This document shows, piece after piece, positions 9,466 to 17,903 of a DNA stretch of 24,383 bases. Position numbers and translations under genes: made by a program. Numbering within the stretch: position 1 is the stretch's first letter; each line of letters starts with the position of its first letter. The DNA is from CAYQDF01 sp964416175 (lineage in GTDB: Bacteria; Chloroflexota; Anaerolineae; Anaerolineales; UBA4823), in assembly GCA_964416175.1 (NCBI GenBank), contig CAYQDF010000045.1:1-24383 (forward strand), read 5' to 3'. The notes under the pieces were generated by a model. The model saw only the letters and a program-made list of their open reading frames with translations, did no database searches and had not been told where the DNA came from.

Positions 9466-11268
9466 TCAGACCTCAAGGACCTTTACCGGCATGGCTTCGA
9501 GCTGACCGATCAGGTCTTTGATCACGTTGAAACCGCCCTGCCAGAACTCGGGCCGGCGAATGTCGATCCCGGCCTCGTCCAGGATGCGCGCCGGAGCGTC
9601 TGAACCGCCCGCCGACAGGATTTTGAGGTAGCGGGGTTTGAAGGCCTCGCGTTCTTCTTTGTACTGCTGGTAGAGCGAGAGGACCAACAGCTGGCCGAAG
9701 GCGTACGCGTAGACGTAGAAGGGGTAATGGTAAATGTGGGGGATAGAGATCCACTCCCAGGCAAACTCGTCGCTCAGCGCTACCGAGTCGCCGAACTGCT
9801 CTTGCAGATTCTCTAGGTATGCCCTGGACAGGTCATCCACAGTGGCGCCCTGGTGCGTCATGTCGTGGGCCTGGCGCTCGAAGAGGGCGAAGTACACCTG
9901 GCGCATGACGGTGGCGTAATTATCGTCGACCTGGCGAAAGAGCAGGTCTCGCCGCACTTCTTCGTCCGTTTCTTCAGCCAGCAGCCGGTCGACGAGCATC
10001 ATCTCGCCAAAGGTGGAAGACGTCTCGGCCAGCGGCAAGGAGGAATGCCAGGTAAACTGCGTGTGCTTCTCGGCCAGCATCGAGTGGATGGCGTGTCCCA
10101 GTTCGTGGGCCAGGGTGAGCACATCATCAGCCTTGCCCTGATAGTTGACCAGCACCCAGGGAGTCAGGCCGGGATTGACCGAATAGCAGAACGCACCGCC
10201 GCGCTTACCCTTGCGCACCTCGCTGTCCAGGTGGTTCTCCGCGAACACCCGCTGCGCCAGGCTTGCCAGGCTGGGATGAAATCGCTCGAACGAATCGAAA
10301 ACCATGCCAGCCGCCGCAGCGAACTCGTACGTCTTGTCCGATTTCACGACCGGTGCATAGATGTCATAACGGCGCAACCGGTCCATCCCCAGCCAGTCCG
10401 CCTTCAACCGGAAGTAGCGCTGGAAGAGTGGCGCGTTCTGCCGGCTAACTTCCAGCAAGGTGTCTACCACTTCGTCAGGGATGTCATTGGACAGGTTGCG
10501 GACTGATATGGGGGAGGCGAATTTACGCAGGTCGACCTGCTCGTTGCGCCAGTCGCGCACCAGGTTCTGGTACATCATCCCCAGGATGGCACTGTCCTGC
10601 ATATAAACGCGGTACATTTCCTGGTATGCCGCCGCCCGCAGGTCGGGGTCCGCCTGGCGCACATAGACCGCCAGCGCATCGCGAGTCAACTCCTTTTCTT
10701 CGCCATTCACGGTGAGCTTGAACACGTAGCGGTTGGTGATGGTGTCGTAGAGGGCGGTGAAGAAATTTACCCCGGTGGTATTCTTGATGTTGATGACCTT
10801 CTCTTCCGGTTCGCTGAGCGTATGCGGTTTGAAATGGCGCATCTCCTCCAGCCAGTAGCGGTAAGCGCCAGAGGTGGCGGGATTCATCAGCCGCGCCGCG
10901 TTTTCCTCGTCTAATTCCTTCCACCACAGGCTGAAGAACAAGGTCCGATTCTGGATGCCGGCGACGAATTGGTCCACACGCGCCATGAAATTGATAGCCG
11001 CCTGGTCCTGGGTATCCGCCGAGAACCAGAGCTGCGCGAAGGCATAGATGCGGTAGAGAATTCGGTCGATCTCTTCCAGCTGGTGCACCAGGTCCATGAA
11101 ATCAACTGCGGGGATCTCGGGGACGAGCGCGGGGCGCCTGGTCTCGAAGGCCGTCACTCTCGCTTCTACGTCTGCAAAAGCCGCCTGCATCTCCGGGCTA
11201 TCGTGCGAGGGGAACAGGTCGGAAAGACTCCAGGGGGATACTTCTAAGGACAGGTTCGTTTTGTTCAT
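9466..11268 (-). CDS. pepF: M3-family oligoendopeptidase F (PepF-type)
   Basis: The 600-residue product is an M3B zinc metallopeptidase, which cleaves short peptides inside a closed two-lobed, mostly helical fold in the cytoplasm. The zinc motif HELGH is at 388-392 within LTLAHELGHAIHSML. The third ligand region is LPLAETSSTFGEM about 25 residues later, as in the family. Other PepF hallmarks are KRGGAFCYSVNP before the motif and PHIYHYPFYVYAYAFG near the C-terminus. The length fits (about 600). ATG 11268 has GGAG 6 nt upstream. No signal peptide is present. The YchF-like gene lies 67 nt upstream on the same strand. Confidence 0.94.
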   Translation of the reverse strand: MNKTNLSLEVSPWSLSDLFPSHDSPEMQAAFADVEARVTAFETRRPALVPEIPAVDFMDLVHQLEEIDRILYRIYAFAQLWFSADTQDQAAINFMARVDQFVAGIQNRTLFFSLWWKELDEENAARLMNPATSGAYRYWLEEMRHFKPHTLSEPEEKVINIKNTTGVNFFTALYDTITNRYVFKLTVNGEEKELTRDALAVYVRQADPDLRAAAYQEMYRVYMQDSAILGMMYQNLVRDWRNEQVDLRKFASPISVRNLSNDIPDEVVDTLLEVSRQNAPLFQRYFRLKADWLGMDRLRRYDIYAPVVKSDKTYEFAAAAGMVFDSFERFHPSLASLAQRVFAENHLDSEVRKGKRGGAFCYSVNPGLTPWVLVNYQGKADDVLTLAHELGHAIHSMLAEKHTQFTWHSSLPLAETSSTFGEMMLVDRLLAEETDEEVRRDLLFRQVDDNYATVMRQVYFALFERQAHDMTHQGATVDDLSRAYLENLQEQFGDSVALSDEFAWEWISIPHIYHYPFYVYAYAFGQLLVLSLYQQYKEEREAFKPRYLKILSAGGSDAPARILDEAGIDIRRPEFWQGGFNVIKDLIGQLEAMPVKVLEV

Positions 11269-11335
11269 ATTTTCTCCAGGTCGGGGTGGACAGATGTTTT
11301 CCGATTATACCAATAGAGGGTGGAGACGGTTCAAA

Positions 11336-12403
11336 TCACACGTTAAAACGGACATGCATCACCTCGCCGTCCTTGAGGATGTAGTCTTTACCTTCGAGCC
11401 GGAGCTTTCCCCTGGCGCGCGCCTCGCTCAGCCCCCCAAGGGCGAGCAGTTCGTCCCAGGCGATCACCTCAGCCCGGATGAAGCCGCGCTGAAGGTCCGT
11501 GTGGATAACGCCGGCGGCGGTGTAAGCGGTTACGCCGCGCGGCACCGTCCAGGCACGCACCTCGTCCGGTCCAATGGTGAAAAAAGATATCAACCCAAGC
11601 AGATCGTATGAGACGTGGATCACGCGGTCCAGCCCTGGCTCCGCGATCCCATATTCCTCCAGGAAAGGCTCCGCCTCTTCGGGAGGTAGCTGGGTGATCT
11701 CCATCTCCAGCTTCCCCAGCAGGGGGACAATGGCGCTGTGTTGGTGTGGGTAGCTGATCTCCGGCGCCGGCTGGCTCTCTCCAAGGTTGAGGACAAGAAG
11801 CATCGGTTTGCGAGTGAGCAGGCCAAAACCGGCGAGCGTCCGCTCATCGTCCGCGCTGTATTCCAGATCGCGCAGGGGCCGCTCCGCGTTGAGCGCCGCC
11901 TGCAGCCGTTCGAACAGAGCGAGCTCTCTCTCGATGAGGCTCTTCTCCCGCCCGCCGCCTTTCCGCCGTTCGTCAGCCAGCCGGTCGATCTTGCGCTCCA
12001 CGGCGATCAGGTCGTTGAGCAGCAGCTCGGCGTCCATCCCTGCGATATCCCTGGCAGGGTCAATGCTCCCGGCGGCGTGCGGTACGCTCGGATCTTCGAA
12101 GCACCGCACCACATGCAGGAAACCGTCCATCTGGCTGAGCTGGTTGAGCAGCTGCCCGGATATGGCCCCGCTGGGGCTGCCTTCCAGCCCGGCGATATCC
12201 GCGTAGGTGACTTTGGCGTGGATCGTCTTTTCCGGACGGACCAGCGCCGCCAAGCGTTCCAGCCGAGGGTCAGGGACATCGACGATGGCGGTGTGTACTT
12301 CGAAGCGTCCTCCGCTGGTCGTGACTGGCTGGTTCCCGCGCGTCAGGGCATTTAAGATGGTTGTCTTTCCGGATTGAGGCAGGCCGATGATCCCAAGGCG
12401 CAT
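11336..12403 (-). CDS. YchF/OLA1-like P-loop NTPase with TGS domain
   Basis: The 355-residue product follows YchF order: an N-terminal G domain with G1 GLPQSGKTT (7-15), DVPDPRLERLAALVRPEKT and ADIAGLEGSPSG (G3), a helical coiled insertion (about 130-190, AVERKIDRLADERR), G4 region LVLNLGE, then the C-terminal TGS domain (about 270-355). The G4 region is an NxxE type without the NKxD that gives guanine specificity, in line with ATP use by YchF. The TGS domain shows SFFTIGPDEVRAWTVPRG, YTAAGVIHTDLQRGFIRAEVI and a KDYILKDGEVMHVRFN end. G1 differs from the usual NVGKST. YchF associates with ribosomes and responds to oxidative stress. No Shine-Dalgarno is visible before ATG 12403. Confidence 0.88.
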   Translation of the reverse strand: MRLGIIGLPQSGKTTILNALTRGNQPVTTSGGRFEVHTAIVDVPDPRLERLAALVRPEKTIHAKVTYADIAGLEGSPSGAISGQLLNQLSQMDGFLHVVRCFEDPSVPHAAGSIDPARDIAGMDAELLLNDLIAVERKIDRLADERRKGGGREKSLIERELALFERLQAALNAERPLRDLEYSADDERTLAGFGLLTRKPMLLVLNLGESQPAPEISYPHQHSAIVPLLGKLEMEITQLPPEEAEPFLEEYGIAEPGLDRVIHVSYDLLGLISFFTIGPDEVRAWTVPRGVTAYTAAGVIHTDLQRGFIRAEVIAWDELLALGGLSEARARGKLRLEGKDYILKDGEVMHVRFNV

Positions 12404-12468
12404 GGTGATTGATCGAGTGATAGGTAAATCGTGAGGCGCGGCAAAGCTTTCGGGCTACTATTGATACT

Positions 12469-13038
12469 TTACGCCAGCTGTGGCAGGCCGTCAACCAGCT
12501 CCGGGTGGAGGGAATAGTATTCCTCTCTCAACAGGTCCATCTTTAGGTTGTCGTACAGCGCACCGTTCTTGAAGATCGCCTGGCGCAGCCGACAAGAAAT
12601 TTTGAAACCAGCCTTCTCTGCCAGGCGCACGGCGCGCGGGTTGCCGCTGTGCGTGTAGAGCCGCACTACCCGCAGCCCCAGCTCCTCGAACAGGAATTTC
12701 AGCAACACTTCCTGAGCGTCCCTGGCGTACCCTGCTCCCCAGAACCGCCTTTCGATCACAATGCCGATCGTCGCCGACCACCGCGGCCGTAGCCCCGTGT
12801 AGCTGATCGTCCCGGCAAAATCCTCGTTCTCTTTGATGGCAATAATAAAGCGCCCTTCTTTCGGGTCATAAGTGAATTCCCGACCCTCAAAGCGTTTCAT
12901 GTACGTGTTTTCTGTGTAATCCGGCGGCAAAGTCTTGCTCCAGGCCTGGGTTTCCAGGTCATTGCGCAGTGCGGCCAGGAACTTCATATCCTCGGGACGT
13001 TCTTCGCGCAGGACGATCAGGTCTCCTTCAAGCGGCAT
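12469..13038 (-). CDS. GNAT-family N-acetyltransferase (RimJ/RimL-like)
   Basis: The 189-residue product has the RimJ/RimL-type start (LIVLREERPEDMKFLAALRND), the acetyl-CoA-binding segment ERRFWGAGYARDAQEVLLKFLFEE cut here as RRFWGAGYARDA, and the closing SGNPRAVRLAEKAGFK. These transfer acetyl groups to protein N-termini or small amines; the substrate is unknown. GGAGG lies about 8 nt before ATG 13038, inside the last codons of the upstream GNAT gene, from which it is separated by 3 nt. The two are therefore an operon. They share a family but little sequence. Confidence 0.88.
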   Translation of the reverse strand: MPLEGDLIVLREERPEDMKFLAALRNDLETQAWSKTLPPDYTENTYMKRFEGREFTYDPKEGRFIIAIKENEDFAGTISYTGLRPRWSATIGIVIERRFWGAGYARDAQEVLLKFLFEELGLRVVRLYTHSGNPRAVRLAEKAGFKISCRLRQAIFKNGALYDNLKMDLLREEYYSLHPELVDGLPQLA

Positions 13039-13041
13039 GGC

Positions 13042-13605
13042 TCATTCCTCCTGGGCATTGTGCCATTCAGGACGCAGGAGATCGACTAGGAATGCATCGA
13101 AATACGCACCGCGGCGCAGGCCTTCGCGCCTGGAGCGCCCGCTCTCCTGGAAGCCATGCCTGCGTGCGAACGCGAGACCTGGCTGGTTCCAATCCGCAAT
13201 CCAGCCGTTGACGTTGTGAGCAGGGGTATTCTCGAAGAGGTGGCGAAGCAGGAAACACAGGACCTCTGAACCGTAGCCCTGGCGCTGATATTCCGGAGCG
13301 ATGACCACCGTTACGAAAGGACAGTGCGGGTCCCAGTCCCAATCAGATTCCACATATCCAACCAATACGGGTTCAGTGCGCAAGAACGCAGCCAGATGGG
13401 CTTCGCGTTCCGCCTCGCTCCACTTTTTGATGATCATATCCACCTGCCGGGTCGATAAGGGCAGGTCCTCCGGAAAGCCCCAGGGGAGGTAGCGTCTGCC
13501 GACAAGTTCGGGGTGATTCAGGCAGGCCTTTAATGCAGGCAGGTCTTCAGATTCGAAGGCGCGTAAAAAAAGGCGATCGGTTTGGAACGTGAATGGATCT
13601 GGCAT
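13042..13605 (-). CDS. GNAT-family N-acetyltransferase (RimJ/RimL-like)
   Basis: The 187-residue product starts with FQTDRLFLRAFESEDLPAL, has the GNAT strand VTVVIAPEYQRQGYGSEVL with the pyrophosphate-binding Q/RxxGxG/A loop (QRQGYGSE), and ends with the NQPGLAFARRHGFQESG motif. It is the first gene of the two-gene GNAT operon. The substrate is unknown. A TATAAT box lies about 30 nt upstream of ATG 13605; no strong Shine-Dalgarno is seen. Confidence 0.88.
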   Translation of the reverse strand: MPDPFTFQTDRLFLRAFESEDLPALKACLNHPELVGRRYLPWGFPEDLPLSTRQVDMIIKKWSEAEREAHLAAFLRTEPVLVGYVESDWDWDPHCPFVTVVIAPEYQRQGYGSEVLCFLLRHLFENTPAHNVNGWIADWNQPGLAFARRHGFQESGRSRREGLRRGAYFDAFLVDLLRPEWHNAQEE

Positions 13606-13633
13606 ATCCGGATGGACCTATTGGTAGGAGCAC

Positions 13634-13639
13634 ATTATA
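13634..13639 (-). promoter_or_regulatory. -10 box of the GNAT operon
   Basis: A perfect TATAAT on the minus strand (13639-13634) with a weak TTCAAA 15 nt upstream. The predicted start is near 13627, about 20 nt before the first GNAT ATG. Confidence 0.45.
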
Positions 13640-13906
13640 AGCCAACCTCACGCGTTTGAATACTTTTTTCACGAGTTGAATATCGGTCCGACGGCGCGAT
13701 AGCTGCCTGGACATGGAGTGAGCTGCGCGTCACCCAGAAGGCGGATCTGGTCGTCAATCTCTTGATGGGAGCCTTTGGCAACTGTCTGAGCACCGGAAAA
13801 CAGGGATAAGCCTGATCCAGAGGGGATGCACCCGTGATCCAAACCGGCCCGCGAGATCGCGGCCATCCCCCGGGCGAGGACGAATCGACTTGATCTCGAG
13901 TACACT

Positions 13907-13926
13907 AATCGATGAGTTGATCGATT
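13907..13926. promoter_or_regulatory. Inverted repeat upstream of the ncRNA promoter (possible operator)
   Basis: AATCGAT and ATCGATT are 7-bp inverted copies separated by GAGTTG, ending 29 bp before the -35 of the 13956 promoter. The position suits an activator site; nothing identifies the protein. The remainder of 13640-13955 contains no gene I can support. Confidence 0.3.
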
Positions 13927-13955
13927 GGGATTGCGGTCTGTCTGTGTAAAAATGC

Positions 13956-13984
13956 TTGACAATATTCGACTGGAATAATAAGAT
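13956..13984 (+). promoter_or_regulatory. Strong promoter of the structured ncRNA / tRNA-Leu unit
   Basis: Consensus TTGACA (13956-13961), a 17-nt spacer and TAAGAT (13979-13984). Counting the -10 end as -7 puts +1 at A13991, the first base of the RNA's terminal stem. Confidence 0.75.
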
Positions 13985-13990
13985 ACCATG

Positions 13991-14148
13991 AGTTCGGGAT
14001 AAAACAAACCAGCGCGCTGAGCGGAGTGGCAGGCATCTGCGACTACTCCCGCGCAAGCTCGGGACTTTGACTCTGTTCTGCTCAGATATATCCCGAGGGT
14101 ACTGAAGGGACGCCCGCCACGCAGTCGAAGCGGCGGTTATTCCGAACT
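13991..14148 (+). ncRNA. Structured RNA, candidate 6S (SsrS-like) RNA
   Basis: A predicted transcript of about 158 nt closes on itself. Bases 13991-14002 pair with 14137-14148 over 12 bp (one G-U). Further in, 14026-14034 pairs with 14112-14120 (8 of 9), and 14058-14064 pairs with 14091-14097 (7 bp) as an apical hairpin. This leaves large internal loops at about 14035-14057 and 14098-14111: a rod with a central bubble, the plan of 6S RNA, which mimics an open promoter and holds the sigma70 RNA polymerase. A local hairpin, 14021-14049, competes with the second stem. The RNA lacks the GGAA/GAAGCAGCC core of SRP RNA. The 6S call is from architecture and size only; another class of ncRNA remains possible. 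tRNA-Leu starts 20 nt later with no promoter of its own. Confidence 0.55.
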
Positions 14149-14167
14149 GACGTTAAGATAATTCCCC

Positions 14168-14250
<83 letters not shown>

Positions 14251-14263
14251 CCTGAGGTACGGA

Positions 14264-14300
14264 CCTCCCGCAGATAAAAAAACTGCGGGAGGCCTGCTTT
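14264..14300 (+). terminator. Hairpin after tRNA-Leu
   Basis: CCTCCCGCAG (14264-14273) and CTGCGGGAGG (14283-14292) form a perfect 10-bp stem with loop ATAAAAAAA, followed by CCTGCTTT. The U tract is poor, but position and stem strength fit the 3' end of the ncRNA-tRNA transcript. Confidence 0.55.
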
Positions 14301-14304
14301 ACGG

Positions 14305-14313
14305 TGCTATAAT
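14305..14313 (+). promoter_or_regulatory. Extended -10 promoter of degV-glgC
   Basis: TGC followed by a perfect TATAAT (14308-14313). The predicted start is near 14320, about 30 nt before degV. No -35 is seen 17 nt upstream, as expected of extended -10 promoters. Confidence 0.55.
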
Positions 14314-14351
14314 CCTGTCGAGCTTTCATGAATTAATGAGGCATATCCCTC

Positions 14352-15194
14352 ATGGTCCGGATTATCACTGACACCACCGCCTGTTTGCCCCCCGCTTACG
14401 TGGCCCTGCACAAACTCCCTGTCATCCCACAGATCGTGACTATTGGTGAAGAAAGCTTCTACGAGGGGATCGACATTGATATCCCGACCTTTATGGAACG
14501 CCTGCGGACCGCGAGGGAACTCCCTAAGACCGCTGCCCCTCCCCCAGAACTTTTCAAAGCCGAGTTCGAACGGCTGGTGCCGTTGGGAGAGCCGATCCTG
14601 TGCCTGCACCCCTCTGCCGAAGTGAGCGGCACGGTGCGCTCGGCCACCCTCGCTGCGCAGGATTTCCCCGGAGCGGACATCCGGGTGATCGACACACGGC
14701 TGGTGGCTGCTCCCCTGGCGACGCTGGTCACGCTGGCGGTGGACTGGGCGAATAACAACCAGGACGCCGATGCGATTGAAACCCGCTTGAAGGATCTCAT
14801 CCCCCGCAGCCAGGTGTATTTCCTGGTGGACACCCTCGAATTCCTGGCGCGGGGCGGGCGCATCGGGGGCGCCTCGGCGTTGTTGGGCAGTGTGCTGCAG
14901 ATCAAACCAATCCTCACGTTGCAGGATGGGCGGGTCCAGCCGTACGAACGAGAACGCACCCACAAGCGAGCCGTTTCCCGACTGAAAGAGATCGTCACCG
15001 AGCGCTGCCCCGCCGGGGGCGATGGGCGCTTGGCCGTCATGCACGCCGGGGCAGCCGAACAGGCCCAGGCTCTGGCCGCTGAGCTGGGTGAAAAACTCAA
15101 CCAGGAGGTCGTACCCATCTACGATCTGCCTCCGGCTATCGTGGTCCACGGGGGACCAGGAATCTTAGGGGTAAGCTTTATCGCCGTGGAATAA
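14352..15194 (+). CDS. DegV-family fatty-acid-binding protein
   Basis: The 280-residue product is a DegV protein: N-terminal VRIITDTTACLPP, EESFYEGIDID, the lipid carboxylate-binding Ser region HPSAEVSGTVRSA, IDTRLVAAPLATL, the hallmark LVDTLEFLARGGRIGG and LQIKPILTLQDGRV, ending GPGILGVSF. DegV/FakB proteins hold a fatty acid between two domains; in Firmicutes the FakB type presents it to the kinase FakA. No fakA-like DAK gene is visible here. GAGG is about 10 nt before ATG 14352. glgC begins 30 nt downstream, so the two are probably one transcript. Confidence 0.92.
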   Translation: MVRIITDTTACLPPAYVALHKLPVIPQIVTIGEESFYEGIDIDIPTFMERLRTARELPKTAAPPPELFKAEFERLVPLGEPILCLHPSAEVSGTVRSATLAAQDFPGADIRVIDTRLVAAPLATLVTLAVDWANNNQDADAIETRLKDLIPRSQVYFLVDTLEFLARGGRIGGASALLGSVLQIKPILTLQDGRVQPYERERTHKRAVSRLKEIVTERCPAGGDGRLAVMHAGAAEQAQALAAELGEKLNQEVVPIYDLPPAIVVHGGPGILGVSFIAVE

Positions 15195-15224
15195 GGTTTA
15201 CTCAATAGAATTGGGAGATAGAGC

Positions 15225-16502
15225 ATGCCATCGATGAATGATGTCCTGGGGGTGATCCTCGGAGGAGGGCGGGGGGCGCGACTTTATCCCCTGACTCGGG
15301 ATCGCGCCAAGCCTGCCGTTCCGATCGCCGGTAAATATCGCTTGATCGACATCCCAATCAGCAACTGTATCAACTCCGGCATCACCCGCATCGCCGTGCT
15401 GACCCAGTTCAACTCGGTGTCGCTCCACCGTCACATCGCTCGCACTTACGTCTTCGACGCTTTTCACCAGGGCTATGTGCAAATCCTGGCGGCAGAGCAA
15501 ACGCCGCACAGCGACGCCTGGTATCAGGGCACCGCGGACGCGGTGCGCAAGCAGCTGCTCGAGATCCAGGCGACCGGCGCGCCATACGTCTTGATCCTGG
15601 CCGGCGATCACCTCTATCGGATGGATTATGAAGCCCTGGCTCATTTCCACTGGGAGAACCAGGCCGACATCACTGTTGCCGTCCAGCCTGTACCGCGCGA
15701 AGAAGCCCATCGTTTTGGGCTGTTGAAGCGGGATTCCGAGGGCCGCATCACAGACTTCGTCGAAAAACCCAGGGAACCACAGGTTCAGGAGAGGTTTGTC
15801 AGTCGAGACGACCTCCAACGCCCCTTCCTGGGTTCGATGGGGATCTACATGTTCAAAACTGAACTGTTGACCCACCTCCTCACCACCAGCGTCGACGACG
15901 ACTTCGGTGGGGAGGTCATTCCCGGCGCCATCAAGGGGTGCCGCGTCTTTGGCTACGATTTCGACGGCTTTTGGGAGGACATCGGGACCATCCGCTCGTT
16001 TTACGAGACCAACCTGATGCTGACCCGCACCGACTCACCTTTCGATTTCCACGACTCGCTGCGTCCCATTTACACCCGGCCGCGCTACCTGCCCGGCTCG
16101 ATCATCGAGGGGTCGACGCTCCATAACGTCTTCCTGGCAGACGGCTGCCACATCCACCGCGCCGAGATTCGCGACTCGATCATTGGCCTGCGATGCCGCG
16201 TCTCCAGCGGAGCGCGTATTCACGACAGCATCGTGATGGGAGCTGATTTCTATGAGCCGCACGATGGAGCGCCAGAAGGCATCCCGCTGGGGATCGGCGA
16301 GGACTGCGACATCCAGGGGGCCATCCTGGACAAGAACGTACGCCTGGGCCAGGAGGTGACGATCCGCCCCTTCCCGCGGGGCACGGAGATCGACGGCGAC
16401 GAGTGGGTGGTCCGGGACGGCATCGTGGTGATCCCCAAGAATACTGTCCTCTCCGGGGGGACAAACATCGGCCCAGAAGCGGAAGTCGCCGAAGAAGATT
16501 GA
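15225..16502 (+). CDS. glgC: Glucose-1-phosphate adenylyltransferase
   Basis: GlgC makes ADP-glucose from glucose-1-phosphate and ATP, the committed step of bacterial glycogen synthesis. The 425-residue product has the N-terminal nucleotidyltransferase domain with GGGRGARLYPLTRDRAKPA (activator/ATP-binding), the family signature YRLIDIPISNCINSG, YQGTADAVR, LAGDHLYRMDY and the substrate Lys in DFVEKP. The C-terminal left-handed beta-helix runs from about 290, with repeats around SIIEGSTLHNVFLADGC. The length fits (about 400-430). GGGAG precedes ATG 15225. No other glycogen gene is nearby. Confidence 0.96.
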   Translation: MPSMNDVLGVILGGGRGARLYPLTRDRAKPAVPIAGKYRLIDIPISNCINSGITRIAVLTQFNSVSLHRHIARTYVFDAFHQGYVQILAAEQTPHSDAWYQGTADAVRKQLLEIQATGAPYVLILAGDHLYRMDYEALAHFHWENQADITVAVQPVPREEAHRFGLLKRDSEGRITDFVEKPREPQVQERFVSRDDLQRPFLGSMGIYMFKTELLTHLLTTSVDDDFGGEVIPGAIKGCRVFGYDFDGFWEDIGTIRSFYETNLMLTRTDSPFDFHDSLRPIYTRPRYLPGSIIEGSTLHNVFLADGCHIHRAEIRDSIIGLRCRVSSGARIHDSIVMGADFYEPHDGAPEGIPLGIGEDCDIQGAILDKNVRLGQEVTIRPFPRGTEIDGDEWVVRDGIVVIPKNTVLSGGTNIGPEAEVAEED

Positions 16503-16515
16503 AGGCGTCAGGCTT

Positions 16516-16779
16516 ATGACTTTTCATGTTTACGTGCTGCTGTGCGCCGATGGGACCTATTACACTGGATTGACCTCCAATCTCAAGCGGCGCATCAGGC
16601 AGCACGAGAACGGTTCCCTGCATAGGGCATATACTTATTCGCGCCGGCCGGTCAGGCTGGTCTGGTCGCAGGAATTTCCGACCCTGGAAGAGGCCAGGGC
16701 AGGTGAGAAAAGGGTGAAAAACTGGACCCGGGAGAAGAAGGATGCGCTGCTTCAGACGCGCGGTGGGCAAACCCACTGA
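16516..16779 (+). CDS. Small GIY-YIG domain protein (UPF0213-type)
   Basis: The 87-residue product is a stand-alone GIY-YIG domain: VYVLLCADGTYYTGLT (VYV and YTG in place of GIY and YIG), the catalytic Arg in SNLKRRIRQHENG, and the Glu in EEARAGEKRVKNWTREKK. The family has a nuclease fold; the role of these small versions in the cell is not well known, with a DNA repair or turnover role suggested. It begins 13 nt after glgC, with only weak Shine-Dalgarno character, so it is probably read from the degV-glgC transcript. Confidence 0.85.
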   Translation: MTFHVYVLLCADGTYYTGLTSNLKRRIRQHENGSLHRAYTYSRRPVRLVWSQEFPTLEEARAGEKRVKNWTREKKDALLQTRGGQTH

Positions 16780-16956
16780 TGAGAGCAGCATCCTTTACCG
16801 CGCAGTGTCTACTCCTGTCGGGGCGAAGGACGCCTGCCAGGGAAGCTGGCATGCGCTTCGACTTCACTTCGTGCCGCTCAGCGCACCTCGGCGCAGGGTC
16901 GCACTTTGCTGCGATGTATTCAGTTTGACCAGGGTGAAGAACATAATGAGGAGACA

Positions 16957-17703
16957 ATGATACACCACAGTGTCCTGGTTTTGACGACGATCCTGCTCTT
17001 CGTCGCCGCGGGTTGCCAATCGACGAATCCCGCCTCGCCGCAGGTCATCAACCATCCTGCACCGCAGTTCCCTTCACTCAACATGGCGGTCTTCGAAGCG
17101 GCTGGCTGCTCTCCAAACGAGTTCGGCTCGTGGGATTGCCCGGAGGACAGCCCAATCTCGGTTCTCGGCTGCGACTCCCTCAGCGAACCAGGCGAGCTGC
17201 TCGGCGCCCTGAATCCGAATTATCCTTTAGCCCGGTGTTTGTATTTTCCGATCCAGGACCAGCAGGAGAACCCAGATGCTCTCAATGCGCCGCGCCTCTT
17301 TAATGAGGGCTGCCTGCTGCCTGTCTACGTCAGATATGTGATCTCCAAAGAGGAGCAGTTCACCGCGATCCAGATCTTCGAGGATCTACAGGAGGTCTAC
17401 GCGCCCATCGAATCTCCGAACGAAGCTCTGAGTTATGCTCTGGCCGCGACGGGATTGGAAGCTAAATATGGGATTCAGCGCCAGCCGGGTTTTCGCTATT
17501 TCCAGGAATCCCTGGAAGACACCTTCGTCACTGAGAGAGGCGGTGGTTATGAGCTGCTCCTGTACCACTATCAGGTCTGCGGTTGCGGTCCACACACCAC
17601 GTCGGCAGTCAGGCTGCGGGTATCCCGGGACGGCACAATCGAAGAGGTCAGCAACAACCCGGTGTACGAAGACCCGGCTGAAGACGGCCTCTGTGTGGAT
17701 TAA
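16957..17703 (+). CDS. Hypothetical lipoprotein
   Basis: The family is not recognised. The 248-residue product begins with a lipoprotein signal: a hydrophobic stretch VLVLTTILLFVAAGC with the lipid-attached Cys at 20. A short Ser/Pro-rich linker follows, then a soluble domain with many Cys (eleven after the signal, among them a CGCG pair near the C-terminus), which suggests disulphides outside the membrane. ATG 16957 has GAGGAG just upstream. The 180 nt before it show no convincing promoter. A strong bidirectional-looking terminator lies 170 nt after the stop. Confidence 0.75.
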   Translation: MIHHSVLVLTTILLFVAAGCQSTNPASPQVINHPAPQFPSLNMAVFEAAGCSPNEFGSWDCPEDSPISVLGCDSLSEPGELLGALNPNYPLARCLYFPIQDQQENPDALNAPRLFNEGCLLPVYVRYVISKEEQFTAIQIFEDLQEVYAPIESPNEALSYALAATGLEAKYGIQRQPGFRYFQESLEDTFVTERGGGYELLLYHYQVCGCGPHTTSAVRLRVSRDGTIEEVSNNPVYEDPAEDGLCVD

Positions 17704-17871
17704 GTGCCTCAGGTTCACCGAGGATAAACAACAGTTTGCGCTCTATCCTCTGGACGAATCTGTCTGGGCGGGCTATGGACTGGCGCTCATTCAGAATCTG
17801 GGTGATCCAACCATAGCGATCGGACGGTAGCTCCAAAGATTGGGTTTGATAAAGAAACCAATAGACAAAGA

Positions 17872-17903
17872 GCGCCCCAGAGGAAGTCTGGGGCGCCTTT
17901 TTT
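17872..17903 (+). terminator. Strong terminator between the lipoprotein and the OsmC gene
   Basis: GCGCCCCAGA (17872-17881) and TCTGGGGCGC (17887-17896) are perfect 10-bp complements with a 5-nt loop, followed by C and six T. On the minus strand the hairpin is followed by TCTTTGTCTATT, so it can serve the convergent OsmC gene as well. Confidence 0.88.

Noticed and set aside
13669..14007. 112-codon minus-strand frame upstream of the ncRNA
   Set aside because: It would start inside the ncRNA's terminal stem and cover its promoter; there is no Shine-Dalgarno and no family was recognised. The C-terminal part (QIRLLGDAQLTPCPGSYRAV) looks protein-like and could be an old gene remnant, but I could not support this.
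16800..16940. Possible interspersed repeat between the GIY-YIG gene and the lipoprotein
   Set aside because: The stretch resembles dispersed filler sequence seen in some genomes, but no second copy was found in this window, so it is not reported as a repeat.
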